Shown one piece after another: positions 11,216-25,795 of a DNA stretch of 64,000 nt. Origin of the DNA: Hymenolepis diminuta. Lineage: Eukaryota > Platyhelminthes > Cestoda > Cyclophyllidea > Hymenolepididae. Every line of letters starts with the position of its first letter. Within the stretch, counting starts at the first letter, position 1. The position numbers and the translations under genes are program-made. Location of the stretch: positions 1,936,644 through 2,000,643 of the forward strand of contig CAADRB010000020.1 in the NCBI GenBank assembly GCA_900708905.1. The letters run 5' to 3'. The notes beneath the pieces are model-generated. The model made no database searches and was not told the DNA's origin. It saw only the letters and a program-made list of their open reading frames with translations.

Positions 11216-14200
11216 AGAGGAAGCAATCTTTGTCTATTACTGCTTTTTTTAAAGTGAAATTCGTTTAAGAAATAACGGCGAGAGCTTTTACGAATTTCTC
11301 CTATTAATTAGTTGGGAAACATTGTGCAAAAGAAGTAGGAAAAAGATCGGCTTGGAGTGCAAACGGATTTGGAAGCTATTGAAAAGATAGAAAAGGTGAT
11401 TGATCAAACGATATCATACTATTTTCGCTTATCAAGGGGATTTGTTAATGGCCAATTGAGTAACAGCAATAAATAACTAGAACAATATTTTTCCATCTTA
11501 TTGTTTACTCCAGCTGGTCGGTAACATTTAGTTTGTTTTCATTTTCGAATACATTTGGGACAAGCAGATGAATTAGTCTCGGTGTTACATCAATCGAAGG
11601 AAAAGTCAGATGAAATAAAATGGTTTCGTTCTGGAAAAGACAAAATTCCTTGGCAGTCTCAGTTGGCAATTTTTAGGCAATTTAGGAAGATTTGCGTTCA
11701 AATATATTCCCTTTGTCGCGTACACAAAACCAGTTCCACTATGTTTGGGAGAGAAAGAAAATGTATACCTCAAAAGTGTACGAGTGGTATTGCTCCTGTC
11801 TTCATAGTTTGTTTTGCAGTTTCAATATTAACGAAGACTCTTTTTAAGTCAGAAAATTTCATTGGGCGTATTTCACCAATGGTGAACCCAATAAAAATAG
11901 AACGGGATTTATTTGCTTTTAGTTATTTTCTGATCGCCATACAGTTTACTTCATAGAAGTTTAGCCAAGTCATGCTATGATAAACTCTTTACGATTAGCG
12001 GTAAACGACCGCTTTTTCCAAATGAGAATATCAGGAGTTGAATGGATATTGTACAATGGCAGCGGAAATTCGACAGGGGTAGAAAGGAACGAAGATTGAT
12101 ACAGAGAGAAAGTAAGAACAAAGCGCCTGCACAGCTTGAAGAAGACAGACGTATGGAACATTGACAGATTAGCTGTGGTCATCGCAGTGCTGTGGTGAGC
12201 GAAAATCATTAATCGATATGCGGGTGCGCATTAGCACAAAGGGCTGTAGTGCACCGACTACACTTCAAAAGCAAAAATAATTTCACGTTGAACCCTTTTT
12301 ATCAGTATGTGGTTCGAAAGTAATTCTTTAACGTTTGGCTAAATCTGAGATAGAGTGCGATTTCGCTGCATATTTGGCTCGTCTAACGCGCGGTTCCTTA
12401 GACGACCCTACTTTATCCTGCACGGGTAGTTGTTTGTGCCTATGTTTAATCTAACTTTAATTACAGTTTGCAGAATGCTTTGTTTTTGCTAAAAGTAAAA
12501 GCTACTGACTAACTGCTAATTTCAACAGATGAGTTCCTTATAAGGTGCAGGTAATGTGATTATGTATGTGAATGAATGTTCTGATCATTGTTGATTTATG
12601 TCACAGGTGATTCAAACTTATGGATGACCAATTATTTAGTGTGAACTGGATAAGTGCATAAACGTGAGCAATGAATTCTACTTAGACGTGACGAAAATGA
12701 TTGATTAATTTAATTTATTTGTCTATCTGATTACTTAAAATAACAAGGAGGTTAAAGTATGAAATGGTTAATATCAGTCTCTTATCTACTTTATTCATTT
12801 ATAAGTGAAGGAGATGGTATTCTAGCAACTATCAGGTTGAAAATCTATCAAACAGCCACTTTTCTGCAGATTTAATAACAAAGCATTTATACCAAAAGGG
12901 ACTGAAAATCGAACATGTGTATGTGAGATCTACGACACCATATAACAGAGTCATTCCCACAAATTAGGTCTTTTTCAAACTTTTACTTATTTTTCGACTG
13001 TTAGAACAACCGAATTTGCATTTTCTAAACAACTTAGTAGGTAGACCATTAAGAGCAGCTTACCTAAGACAAAGTACAGTGTTAATATATTATGAAAACA
13101 GTTCTATTGAATTTTAATTGGAAGGAACTGCATTCATGTGTTGTTATGTAATTTTCAAGTGAAGATATAATTTACAATTTCAAAACTGGCAAAAACTACA
13201 TATTATTTAGTATTGGATCCCATGATGGTTGTATCAGTCATTGTTAATGTGCCTCTTCTATGTTTTTAAATAATTCAGCGCCAGGAACGACCACTCACCC
13301 CGGCCAAAATTATTAAAAGAGGAAACCGAATGGGAGGTCTGTAGTAAGAAAAGTGAATAAAAAGCAGGAAATGTTCTGAGAAAATGACGCTGAAACGTTA
13401 TGATACAAAAATTTAGACTTTTTAAATGGACTATCAGACTGGAAGCAAAGGGTGATAAATGAAATTTTGTTCAAATGCTTCTTATCATTATTAATGAAAA
13501 TTTTAAAAATGGTATTTTAGTAATGGGAAAGCACTTAAACAAAGGAAACTGCACAGTTAAGCAAGGGAATGGAAGGGATAAGCGGAAATAATTCGGGACA
13601 TCAAGTACTATAATTTATTTCGTTTATTAATTCATCAGGTTGCCCACATTTAATGTTCATTACGTCTTGCCCCAATGCCTTAAATTTTAGAATTCGACTC
13701 TGAATGAGTTCATGACGTGATGCTCAGAGCTTTATGACCAGCAGTATAAACTGTGTGGCTGTCATGCCATTTCGATAAGATTTTCTTTAAAGGGATAGTA
13801 GCGGCTGGACAATACTAATCAGAATTTTATTTATTAAACGTTTTAAAGCATTATTTCTTTGTTTTCCAAAATTGTTTTTCATGAAAATTATATTCCCAAT
13901 GAATCCAAAGATGGATATAGTCGTGTTGCACTATTGGCAATGGAAATATCATTGAAATATCCTTTATTGAAAGATTAATTATGTCTCAATAAAGTTATCC
14001 ATTTGAACTTTGGTCTAAGTTTATATCAGTGCAAGGAATATCACATGAGAAAATGAATATTTATTTCTCTGACTTTTTGAATCTTACTAACTGTTAGAAA
14101 GGAAAAAATACAACTTCTCAAGCTGAGTAGGAGAAAGTGGCAGTCGACTTTTGAATGTCGAAAAACTCTCAGCTTGGACTTCTTCCTAGGGTCACCTTTA

Positions 14201-14732
14201 CCCCACTTTGTTTATCCACATAACTTTAACTCTGAATATTATAATAAGGTATGCTCTTGACAAAATATATTTTCTCAGGGTTGTTTTGGCAGTTCTGCAT
14301 ACAATACAATCAGGATTATTAGGTGTATACTTCATGAGTTTGTATAAGAAAATATGATCTAAACCATCACCAATGATTTCAAAAATAGATCTGTGAAGAC
14401 AAATTTAAATAGTTCTACTTCATCTTCACTTCAATTCTAATCATTGTATACATCAAAAACGAAATCTCTAAAACAGGATTATTAGGAAATTAAAAAACTT
14501 CAAAAATGAGAGATGCCCAGAGTTTTGCCAACTTTCTAAAGAAAGGCTCGAAGATTCTGTTCAATACATCAAGATATATTATATTCTGTTTCTATTATGG
14601 CAGAAATTAATCAGTATGATTATCAAATAAAAATACCTGAGTATTTTCCTGAAGCTTTAATTTCATAAAGTGAGTTGAAACTGTTTCCATAGATTACTCA
14701 TAAAAAGGACTATTAATAATTACATATAGGTA

Positions 14733-14758
14733 TTGGGGACCCCAAAACAGGTGCCTGT
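14733..14758. repeat. Two adjacent palindromes
   Basis: TTGGGGACCCCAA (14733-14745) is followed one base later by ACAGGTGCCTGT (14747-14758). Each is a perfect inverted repeat. Confidence 0.6.
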
Positions 14759-17230
14759 ATTGCTTGTTTTTGCCGATTTTTTGTAATATTTTGCAAAGAA
14801 GAATTTACAGACGTAAGATTTGAAATTGACAGAAGTTTTGTTGACCAATCAGAGTAGAGCAATTAAATACACGGGCTAATGACAGATGGCTGCTACCGTG
14901 CAAATTGGGTATATAAAATAGGCCATAAAGTTTGGTTCCTTTCAAGGAAATTAGATTAATTCTTTATCATTTACACATCAAAGTATTACTTATCTCGAAT
15001 ATTTACTGGGGGGAGGGAAAGGTAAACATGAATGATTTTGGTACTTTTCTTTCTTTCTTTGTTGATGTGGTTGGTGCCTCTTTGAATTAAAATCAGCAGC
15101 ATTCCCAATGGAAGCGTACGTTGATTTATTAATTCCCATCGGCCATCTTGCCAGGTGATGACCTTTTTGATGATCACACATCTGGCAAAAAATGTAAATC
15201 TTTCTATTCCACTGAGGGTGTGTTAATTTGCCTCTTTATTGCAACCCATTTTTCATTTGCACAGGACTGACGCTCGTTCCACTCCTTTCTAATTCCCAAA
15301 TCCTCTTTCTTCTCCATGCTCCTTTACATTCTCATTCCTCCACTGTTGTCCAATATACACCTGGTCCAATTCCACTCTTGGACTTCTAATTAGGGAAAGA
15401 CTGTTTTATTTTAGAAGTTACCTCTATTTCTCAAAAATCTGTTGAAAATTTTTTGAACTTATTATTATCTGATTATATTACTACGATTGTTTGTAAAATA
15501 TTCTGCTTTATGTTATTTTAAAATTACGTTCTGCAGATTCACCCAAATATCAGCACTTCTAAAGCGAACTCAATATTTTCCTGGTTGAATTCTCCTTTTT
15601 AAATAATTATCTTATCGCCATATTGTTTCTAACGTTCTTGATGTGTGAAGAAAGGTGGTAATTTTAATGATTTCAGCGAGATATATACCTTGATTTTCTT
15701 GTAGTTTTAGTTATCACCAAACATTTGGAAATACGAAGTAAGCGCATTTAAGTCTTGCATTTGGGCTGTTTCATTTAGCCATTTCAATTTTTAGGGGGTC
15801 GTATTTGAAATAAACAAAAGTACTTGTCTATGTAAAGGCTTCCAACATGCAAATGAGTGCCTGTACTGGCATACTGAATACTAATTACGAATTCCATTGG
15901 AAATTGCTAAAAAGAAGTCATAGCCAATTTTCTTCAGACGTCCAATTTTTAACATCCCTTTGTGAATACCTGAGAAGTCCAGCTCAAGACGTATATAAAG
16001 AATTTAACTAAAACATTTAATACTTTATAATATTTTAATCTCATTCTCTTCTATTTTTTTTATTCAAGCTGGAAATTTTCATTCCAACTTGCATGCTTTC
16101 AAGGATCACTGTATAAGTTAAACTAGTCTTCGTAACAGCCACCTTTCAATAGGGCACTGAGGAGCTGATCTCGAAGTAGACAGACATTTTGTCTGGAGAT
16201 GAGTAATTTCTGCAGGCGGTCTCTAGTTGCTCATCATTCTTATTAGTATGATAGCAAACGCTACTCATGGTAGTTTGTCTTGAAAAAACCGTCATCGGTT
16301 TCACAAAATTTTGGTTTCCAAATGTCAATCGCGTTTGAGAATATAAGAAAATGAATATATAAGATGTAAATGTCCGCAATCTTTTTAAATAACTAAAATG
16401 CCTTATAGTAATTGCATCTTCGGCTTCTTTCTCCGTGCCCGAGTTAACTTTAGTCTAGCAATATCTGGAGAGAACCTAGATCATAGTAATAGAAATCAAG
16501 CTCTAACATTACACCATTGGCGGTTGAATACCACAGTCTGAGATTTGCAAAAACTTCTACAAGTTTCCTTGAATAATGTATAACAATGTCAGGAAAAAAG
16601 CTTGCGACATTTTCGGCTATATATGACTGTTTTTTTATTAAGGTGTGGTATTCAGTTAGTCCCCGAACGAAAGCTAGTATTGGTATGAAGTTTAAGAGAA
16701 ATAAATGAAATATTCTCCTGTCCTGCTGGCTAATTTTTCGCAACATTTTTCTAAAAAATAAAGACCTATAATTACTAACCGCATACAATTTTGTTTGCCT
16801 AAGTAAAAATTGAAAACAAAACAACCTTTGACTTTTATCATTTTTATCTGTGAATTTAATTCAGCAGCCTTGAGCAAATACAGGGTGATTGAAGACTAAT
16901 TCTTTGTAAAGATCCCCAGAGAGCGTACCAACACACTTTGAAGTTGGAAAAAGAGTTACTCGAATGAATAAGTTAGCTATGCTAAGTTAAAAGTTTGATT
17001 ATCTTATCGTCGCTCTCCCAAAGCTGTAAACTGCGGAATATCATATAAGATCATTTGGCTCCTCAACCATCTGATGAAAAACAATAAACTGAAGCGGCAA
17101 GACCAACTCTTCTTGATTAAATAATGCGGGTTTGAACATTGCGAACAAGCATTTGCTCCAATGCAGAGGAATAATTGCGAAATTTGAATTTTGGAATGTG
17201 AACTGCCCATTTGGTAAATTTCGTTCAACT

Positions 17231-17300
17231 TGAACCCAGAAGTCAAATGAGGAAAGACTCGTTGATACCTTGACGTTGCTTTCTGTGTCTTCTTCATTTC
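17231..17300 (+). repeat. Dispersed repeat family D, copy
   Basis: Core GAACCCAGAAGTCAAATGAG then GAAAGACTCGTTGATACCTT, matching 21590-21680. Confidence 0.4.
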
Positions 17301-18599
17301 CTCCCTTTTATCATTTGTTGTTCTACGTCTGTTACTTCCAACAATTAAAAATTATCAATTTTTTGCATTGTCGATGGTAAAAATAATTCGAGCGAATCAT
17401 TACAGAAGTCCGTACTTAAATCAGTGCAAAGATAGTGAAGAAGTATCACTTAAAATTCAAGTCTATAGATTCCGAAACTGAAATTTCTAGCGGTTTTGGA
17501 AACTAAAGTTTAATGCCGACACGTGATTTAAAGGTTAAACAGAACTTATATTATCTTGTTCTTAAACCATATTTATTGAAAATCTAATTAAAAATTGAAT
17601 TATTTGATACAATAATATATAAGCCCATTCTCATCCTTCTTTCATGCCTAACAACTTCGAAGAATTCTAAGCCTTATCTACCTCAGACCTTGGTCTAATG
17701 TGGTATAATGATAGCCAGACCTGGGTCTCACGGCTTATTTGATGTGAAATTCTTTATCATAGTGAGAAGAAAATATGAGAATTTTCCGTTTTGAGTACTT
17801 GCCGCTGTCTCACCTCCTCTGTAGGCTGTAAACGCAATGATTTCATTTTTCATTTTTTATTTTATTATAAATAGGACAAAGTGAAAAGTAAATAAAAAAG
17901 TGAAATTCTGGAAAACCGAGGGCCTTACTTTATCTGATTTATCAAATGGTCTATTTTTTCCGATTGAGGTAGAGTTTTATGCAGCAAAGTCTTCAGTAGA
18001 CTTAATTATCCGGCTTTTGCATTTATTTTTGGAAATTTTGCTCTCAAAATGCTGTCGACTAGCATTTGCTTAATTGTTATTATCTGTGTTGTTCAGAGCT
18101 AAATGAATGGAACAGCTAGTTATGCACATATCATCACATTAGTCTCTTCCTAGCGTGGCTATGCTAATTCTATATCGATTTTCTTTATACGCTCGCACCT
18201 GGGGACGTTTTTCTAGCAAATTGTTATTTCATCGATTTTCCATCATTGCTCGCACGCCCTTAAGGGGTTTGCGTTACATAGAGGTGTCGAGTCTCTACTG
18301 GTTGAAAATAGTCTTAATTCATTCCCTTCCCCTGTTAAATAAAATGAAATTCGGCCAATTTGCACTGACCTGCATACGCATTCTTCAGTGTTATTCTATA
18401 ATAAATGGAAGTCCGATACCTTTAATTAGGAAATCTCTTATCTGATTGTCATTTATGGCAATTTTGCTTGCTTTCAGATAAATCGGTTCTATTTTAAATC
18501 AAAATCTATCACTAAAGATATTTTTTCTACTATGTGCATTTCAAAGTTCATATTTAATATATAATTAATGAATATTTTATCTAACGAGCCCCAGTGAGA

Positions 18600-18735
18600 G
18601 GCCATCCAGCACGTCTATTATATTGGTGGTCACGAGCTCGACGCTTATTGGTGTATAGTCAGTGATATGGATGTCTGGTTAATTTTGGTTACCAAAACGG
18701 GCGGTAGATGACGAGTTTTTCATATGGGCGGGTGC
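18600..18735 (+). repeat. tRNA-like SINE copy (family A)
   Basis: Holds the family blocks in order: GGTCACGAGCTCGACGC (degenerate B box), CAGTGATATGGATG, a TTAATTTTGGT block and GACGAGTTTTTCAT. The same blocks appear at 27170-27395 and 42110-42270 in the other orientation. Ends are approximate. Confidence 0.5.
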
Positions 18736-21589
18736 AGTAAAATTTTCCCCTACCCGAGTTAAGTGTTGATAGCACTTCTCTTAATGGGTTTAGGTTATTT
18801 TATCTCAATTTTATCTTCCATAAAGTTAAGTGACTGGCATCATCCTGCTTTCTCATTTTTGTGATGATTTGATTTATATTTCATCTGCATAGTTAATGCC
18901 AGATAATGTTTCTTTTACACAGTCCTTTACTATTATTCAAAATTCTACAGCACCAGATACATCAAGCTCGGTTTGATCTGTATTCCTTACAAGAAATGTG
19001 CATAATATCTAAGCTTATTTTTCTACGTTAGTATGTCATTACCGATGCAAGATTTCCTTTGTCCCCCTCATAAAAGACCATCCCAGGATTTAACAGTGGA
19101 TTATTTTAATTTCTATTCTAGATATCAGTATTATTATTCAAGATATCTCTTATTATGCGTCATTTGGGTTTCTAATCATGAAATTTAGATTTAAAAATAT
19201 CAAATCATGATGATCACGGTGTAATCATGGCGATTATTTCGAAGTATTCACCAATATGCTTTATTCATAGCTGTAATTCCTTTTAAATTCATGTGAAAAT
19301 ACCTGCTAATGTCTTGTTAGTTAGCTCATTACACTATTTGACCTAATGGAAAGGCCGAATAAGTTCTTCCAAAAAAAAGAAAGATTAACCACCATCCTTT
19401 TGTTTAAATTAACTAAATTTTAAGATTTCCTAGAGAGGAGATTTTCCAGTTTGAGAAACTAACTCACTATCATAGCCCTAATAGTATCTGTTTGGTAATT
19501 GAATTTTAAACGTTACATCTCTGAGTTTTTAGTCAGACATGATAAGTAACAGCCTCATAGGTTCTCAAAATCAGTTCCAATATTTTTATTATCTCTTTAC
19601 TTATTTAGAAGAAAATTTGAAGATTTTCGAATACGCAGATTACCCGCTTTTCATGCTATCCATATCCTTTCGGATTCGGTAAAACTGAAAAGGTGAGGTT
19701 GCGTATTCCGAAGATAGGTTATTTATAAACGCATAGTTGTATATTATGACATTTGAGCTGCAGAATCTGAACGCACAGACAAAATTCATTTTGATTGACT
19801 TCCCTATGCGGTCAGTTGTGTCCGATCTGTTTTTCATAATGATTGTGTTGCAAAATAATATAGTAACATTTGACCTCTACTGGAAACGTAATAGGGAAGT
19901 ACAAAAATCTGAAGTAAAATGCCTTTCGCACGTTAGAAGTTTCTGCTTCACTACTCGCTGACTCTAACTGAACGTTATCTGGCGACAAGAATCATTCGGA
20001 CTTTAAGATGATTAACCGGCGAGTGTGAATTCGTATTTCAAGATGTACGCTGTTTGATAAGTCAGCCCTCAATGCGTTAATAAGCCACATTTGGCTCTCC
20101 TTTTTGAGCTAACTTCTTATTTTGGGCGGGTAAGATGATCTAAAGACACTTTCGTATTTTATTTTTGCATGCATTCCAGAGGCTTATCCAATGATAAAAT
20201 CGCTCATAAAACGAAATATTGACTATGTAACAATTGGCTTCAAATCACCGTGGATGGCCGTAAAAATTCCCATTGCGCGCCAAGTTAAACAAAATTCTGA
20301 TTTCAGATTGATTAAAAAAGTATGCAGCAAAGATAGTTAACCGTCGATATAATCTTTGTCTACCTTTGTAATATTGCTACGCCATATCACAGCTCCTCTG
20401 ACCCAGTAAAGAAGATCTGTAGTTCCAAACCCGTTTCTTTTTAAAGAATGCATAAATATAGGGATATGAGGGAATGATTGGCTGCCTGTTTTAAAAAAAT
20501 TTGCAGCGGGGTCAAGATTTCATTATCAGGCACGAGGGTGAAAAATTAATAATTGATAAACCAGTGCATGAGAGATGAGGCTCGTGAATTCTATAGTGGT
20601 ACATGGAAAACGTTCTATTCCGTTTACCGACTGTACTGAAGAATCATTCTTATGAGTTAGACCATTATAAGCATTAATCCAGTTAGTTTTCAATTCATAC
20701 AACTATATTTTTTTATTGTAACATGTCAAATGAGTAGAAGGGAAAACTAATGACCAATCCTAAAGATGTCGACCAACTAGCGGACCTCTGCAACATTGCC
20801 GAACTTTAGAAGACGACAGTATGCGATTCGAATAAGACAAAACAACCAAGACAGCACTATACTTCAGTAGCTAATCAATGTGTGGCCACATCGTCGATTG
20901 AACACGATTAGCATCGATGAATGCACATATGTAAGTCCCTTAGTCTATTGCCAAAAAAACTTAAGTAATTATCAAACAGCTCTAGTAATGTGAATATTAG
21001 ATGTGTAATGGAATCTGCAATATAATTTTAAATGTAAAATTTTATATGCGTATTTATTAATTTACTTTGGCCTCTTACTGTATCAAACTACTTTATTTTA
21101 GACCATTAGTACGTTTTAATGAGCGTTTATTATGCATTCAGGTAGTTTATGCATTATTTCCTGTTAATTTATTAATTCATATGTTTATCCAGACGTTCAC
21201 GCTACAATAAAAGACATCAGAAATAACAAAGCCTGATAGTGTGTAAAACAATAAGACGACGTTATTAAAGGTTTGAAATATTCGTTGTTTCATTGGAACA
21301 CTTCAAACGTTGCATAGTAACCAAATGTTTGAACTATTCGATATTATAATATAAAATTGGAAAAAATATAACAAATTAAGTGCTTTCAGATGCATATTCA
21401 ATTAGAAAATCTAAACCATACTTCTGATACACTTATTAACTGACAACATATAATGATTATGAAGACCTGTGAAGTCAACAATTTTGCTCTCTGAGTTCTG
21501 CTATGTTAAGGTCATGCAAACTCATCAGTTCTACGTAAGATCAAACTTTGGACGAAAATATGAGTTGAAGATGCGAGTAAATTTTGTGC

Positions 21590-21680
21590 AGGGAGAATCC
21601 AAATATCAAATGAAGTAAGACTTGTTCATACCCTCACTTTACATTCAACAACTTTTCGATCCCCTCTCCTCAATCATTTA
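21590..21680 (+). repeat. Dispersed repeat family D, copy
   Basis: GAATCCAAATATCAAATGAA followed by GTAAGACTTGTTCATACCC; the same core appears at 26333-26400 (GAATCCGAAAATCAAGTGAA, GTAAGACC) and 17231-17290 (GAACCCAGAAGTCAAATGAG, GAAAGACTCGTTGATACC). Only about 60-90 bp are convincing. Confidence 0.4.
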
Positions 21681-24600
21681 TTAGACCTACTGTTTAGGAT
21701 TACTGTGGCCTTCCCCTAATGAAACATTCAAATGTTTTCTGCGCTGTCAATTATAGTGCAATATAATAAAAATATAATTATTAAAATTACTGAATGTGGG
21801 GCGACACCAACCTTACAGAAGTTGGCTGCATCTGCCTGTACTACTCCCAAAGCAATATGTGCTTCCTGTCATAACCCCGGGATTTGACCGGTAAGCACAA
21901 TTACTGGTTTAGACAGAACTTTCGATTTCTAAGGCCTCGATTCTAATTGCAATAGATCTGTGCTTATACGGTGGGGAGAGAAAACGTGAAATACTTATCC
22001 GTTTGAAGTCGGACTTGGCAAGTCGTTCAGCAGGCTCAGTGGAAATGAATAGATACAGAAGTGATTCCGTTTTACAAAGAACGAATAAACAATCCCATTA
22101 CTTTAAAAAAGATTTTTCGGCTGGATGCAACTTTGAAGTTATCCTTTAAAAGCAGAATTTGAAGCATTCGTAGTTCAGGGATGTTCGAATTAAACTGTCC
22201 GATCAAATCTTACTAATCTAAAACCAAATTGAACGAAATTAAGGACAGAATGGATTACCAGTGATTACGGTTGCACAAAGAACTCAAAATAAGAAGACAT
22301 TCTGGTTTTTGAATAGATCATAAATCTCCATCCTCATTCTCGCATTATGGATTTAAAAATTAAATAATTATTTTGACTAAGTAAATGGAAAACTTAAATC
22401 AGTTGTGGCATTTTTCTGTTTTGCCAATAAGAAATTCCCTAAGTGACTAAATTCATTCTTATTCCATAGAACCCACTTTCTTTGTTATGCACAAACACCT
22501 GTTGCTAATGGTAACCAGACAGCGAAGTTGTACCTAGCATCTTGTATACGGAAGAAAGAATGTGTTTCATATTCGCAAGTCCTACTCAATCATACACTTG
22601 GAATGTATTTTTTGTTCTTTGGTGTGAATGAAAGGTAGCCGAAAAGTGAATCGCAGTGATTTATCGTGATTTAATTCAAACTTTCAAACTTTGATCAGCA
22701 TGCATAAATCCGCCACTTACGCGTATTCACACAGTCTAGTGAACAGGTATGCGAAATTTCACTTAGTGTGAAACCATATAACTAGATCTTAAAATAATTA
22801 CGTCTCATGAATTCATTTTTAAACGCTCCTTAAAAACGCATCCATGTTGTGCACCTATGAATAATAAACCAGAGCTGTAGATCACCCATAAGAGCATTGT
22901 TTTTTGTCGGTTGCCATCATGCAAAAGAAATCGCTAGAACAGATTGATAACTCATTTATTCGGATAAAATTGTGAAATTACAATAAAATTGCCGATTTAA
23001 CTGACAAATAGGATTATCAAATTTGCACTTAGGTAATCAAAACCCCATTACCTTAAATCAGGATTATCTAATTGGAACTGGAAGAGTACTAATAATTTTA
23101 TTTAGTTGCCTGAAATCTTACATTTTCACGCGCACTGCGTTGATATAATTGCATATTAAAGCAGACTCTATAAAGAGTCGCGCATGATCTCCTAAGTAAC
23201 AAAGCACGAGTAATCCACATAAATAATTAATGTTATGTGCACGATTTTCATGACACAACGTCCGTCCGAATAATGTCTAACGCTACAACACGGCTGTATC
23301 ATAGCAACGCTTTCCTGCGTGTTTACATCGAGGCGACCCTCATTTCATGTCTTAGGATTGATGGTTTCTGTCTGAAATTATGCTCAAAAGGAGGGCAAGG
23401 TTGATGATAATAACTACAGGGCTTTGTTTATCACGTGATGATTAGGAAAATTACTGTGAAGTTATATAAACAATCTAATTCAAGTTCTACTGAAAATAAA
23501 TTTATTTTAAACCTTATTCTAACAATATTCAGGGTGAGATAGGACCCTATGAATATCATCTTCAAGAATAATATTGACTATTTTATTTAATGCATCTCAA
23601 CCACTTAGAATACATGTGGATTTTATCCGGTTTATCTAAAGATAATGATCAATTAAAATTTATATCTAAATTTTAGTTGGAAAAAGAGATGTGGGACTTA
23701 AGTGAGGACTTAGGAAGGTGTAACTTTAAATTTTAAAGAGTCTCCTTTGCCACTGCTATGCCTTTGCTTCTCGAACTTTCCTATTTTGAAATTTTGTTAT
23801 ACCTTTAGGTTAGTTGGCGTAAAGGATAAAAATTATTATGAAAATGATTTAACATTTTCTCTTGGTGAAACTAATATTTTAGTTATGTTTTCTCTCCATT
23901 TATTGAACATCGCTCGGTGTTTATATTGTTTAAATGAACTAACTATGCTTATACACACGCTGTATGCATTAATAATTCTTGATTTGCAATAAGTTTTCGT
24001 TATAGCAAAAACTCTTATTTCTTCTTCCTCTTGGCTTGTATATCGGTGTGTAAATCGTTGTAGATCAATTTTGAATGTAACCGGGTGTTTTATGTTCATT
24101 TGGAGAACATAAAACTGAATCTGTTTAACTTAAAACGATGGAGTGACGATGACACTCTCATCCTCATTGTTACAGAACAGCTAATAAAATGTTTTTAAAG
24201 CCATTGTTGACAGGTAGTTTCCTAGATCCTCTGCCTAGTAACTTGGATTCTGTGGCACATCATTTGACCATAATTAAATGGTACAATATATCCTACTATT
24301 CATTGATGTATGCAGATAAGAAATGAATTCATACTCTATGGCAGAGTAAATGAGCAAGTTAACTGCACAACACAAATAACTTGGGCAATCATTTCACTAA
24401 CTGAGTGGTCTTGATTTTTGATAATGACTTCTTAAGTATCTTTTTTTAAGCATCTCGAGGGAATATCTAATGTAACCATCCGCTGTATTAAGATCTTAAC
24501 TCATTGTCAAACACTGCGTTGGCAAGTCTGTCTTGAATTTGTCACTGAGTTAAATCGATCATAGCTCCACTTACATTTCACTTACGATTGGTCGTCTTTA

Positions 24601-25600
24601 TTTTCGACCAGCAAAAATGGATGAACAAACGTCCGATACATTGTGCTCTGTGAATTGATATTTCTCAATTGCTTTTGCCTTTTCTTTTTGGTATTTTGGA
24701 CTATTTGAAGCAAAATGTGGCATTTTAGTCTCCTCCCATACCCAAAATACAGTAACTCTATTTATCTATGTTATTTTCTTACACGATTTCCCAAATAAAT
24801 TACTATTTATAATACCAACATTAATATATCGACAAACTTAATATGCCACTATATACGGTGACCAACCAACACACATTGTAACAAATAAACAAGACTGACT
24901 TGATATATAATTTTCGAGGAAATACGTTATAGTAGTCTCATCTGCAGACACAAAATAAGACTTTCTGGCGTTCCGAGTGCCAGAAATTTGACAAACAGAG
25001 AAATAATAGGGGGTTCGAGGTCAGGGTTAAAGTTAAATGTCAGAGAACAAGTAAAGAAAGAAAACCGAGAAAGCGAAATCATTCTTTGGGAAAAACCATC
25101 TGCACACAGCGCTCCAGAGTATCTATTTTTCCACACTCGCGCCGTAAATAGTATAGTGCTGAAAGACTCCGGTTTAAAAAAAGAAAGCGCAAGAGAAAAA
25201 AAGGATAAGTGAGCAGCAGATAAGTAATCAATAACCTGGTCAGCTTCTGAGACTACCTTTAGTCTGTAACGGCAGAGATTGCTTACTCAGACTGGTGAAA
25301 GAAATGAAAGACAGTAAGCACTCGCTCGTCACTTTTTATCACTTTCAAACTGTGTTTATGTTCTTTCAGGAGAATGGAGAAAGAACTGTGAATATTTTTA
25401 AATCTTTTTCGCATCTTCTTTAGCGTGTGAGAAATAAACGGAAGGGAGGGCGAGGAGTGTGGTCTAATTAGAAGAATGAGACGGGAAGGGACGGTGGGGA
25501 AAAGATCAAGTAAAGTGATATACAAATGAGAAAAATTAATAATGGTAGTGATGGCGTTGTATCTACACGATAGAGGGCGAGTAGGCACTAAAGGCGTGTC

Positions 25601-25795
25601 TTAGGTTGTTGAAGTGAGAATTACGGGGACTTGAATTGTCTCTGGTTTATGGGATCCACAGCCTGTTGGGCCCGCCGTAGCCGCGGCTTCCGCAGCGTTG
25701 GTGGTTGAATTTGAGGTCCCTGAATTTCCTCCTCCGGCCTCGACCTCTACTTGACCTCGCTCCAAAGTCGAGTAAAAGGATTGGCCAATATCATC
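25601..25795 (-). CDS. Probable last coding exon, candidate C-terminus of the tau-tubulin kinase gene
   Basis: A GC-rich island in AT-rich DNA. On the minus strand a pyrimidine/TATAG acceptor ends at 25796, followed by 64 open codons and TAA at 25601-25603; the other two frames close within it. The product begins DDIGQSFYSTLERGQVEVEA and continues Gly/Ser/Thr/Ala-rich to a hydrophobic end (IQVPVILTSTT). It starts in phase 0, matching the phase-0 donor at 36699 of the kinase exon, with no other minus-strand gene recognised between. This supports, but does not prove, that it is the kinase gene's last exon across an 11-kb intron. I recognise no domain. It could instead be the final exon of an unrecognised gene. 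Confidence 0.5.
   Translation of the reverse strand, partial: DDIGQSFYSTLERGQVEVEAGGGNSGTSNSTTNAAEAAATAGPTGCGSHKPETIQVPVILTSTT

Larger units (their letters stand above)
11216..25600. other. Gene-poor AT-rich region
   Basis: About 14 kb with no recognisable gene. It holds a SINE-like copy (18600-18735), family D cores (17231, 21590), and a pair of adjacent palindromes at 14733-14758. A short frame at 12759 (MKWLISVSYLLYSFISEG) resembles a signal peptide but leads nowhere. The stretch next to 25601 is probably 3' UTR of the exon at 25601-25795. Confidence 0.4.

Noticed and set aside
12759..12830. Short frame with a signal-peptide-like start
   Set aside because: Ends after about 26 codons, no convincing donor or downstream exon.
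16450..17297. Three minus-strand frames of 61-124 codons
   Set aside because: Overlap in different frames, AT-biased codons, no splice signals and no recognisable sequence; one contains a family D repeat core.
21800..21900. Possible tRNA-like B box on the minus strand (GGTCAAATCCCGGGG)
   Set aside because: No matching A box or cloverleaf could be built, and the SINE family A blocks do not follow.
24927..25212. Charged 74-codon frame on the plus strand with an open minus-strand frame across it
   Set aside because: Same purine-rich bias; both strands open over the same bases; no splice sites or similarity I can name.
25283..25588. 101-codon minus-strand frame
   Set aside because: Lies directly downstream of the stop of the exon at 25601-25795 and has UTR-like low complexity.
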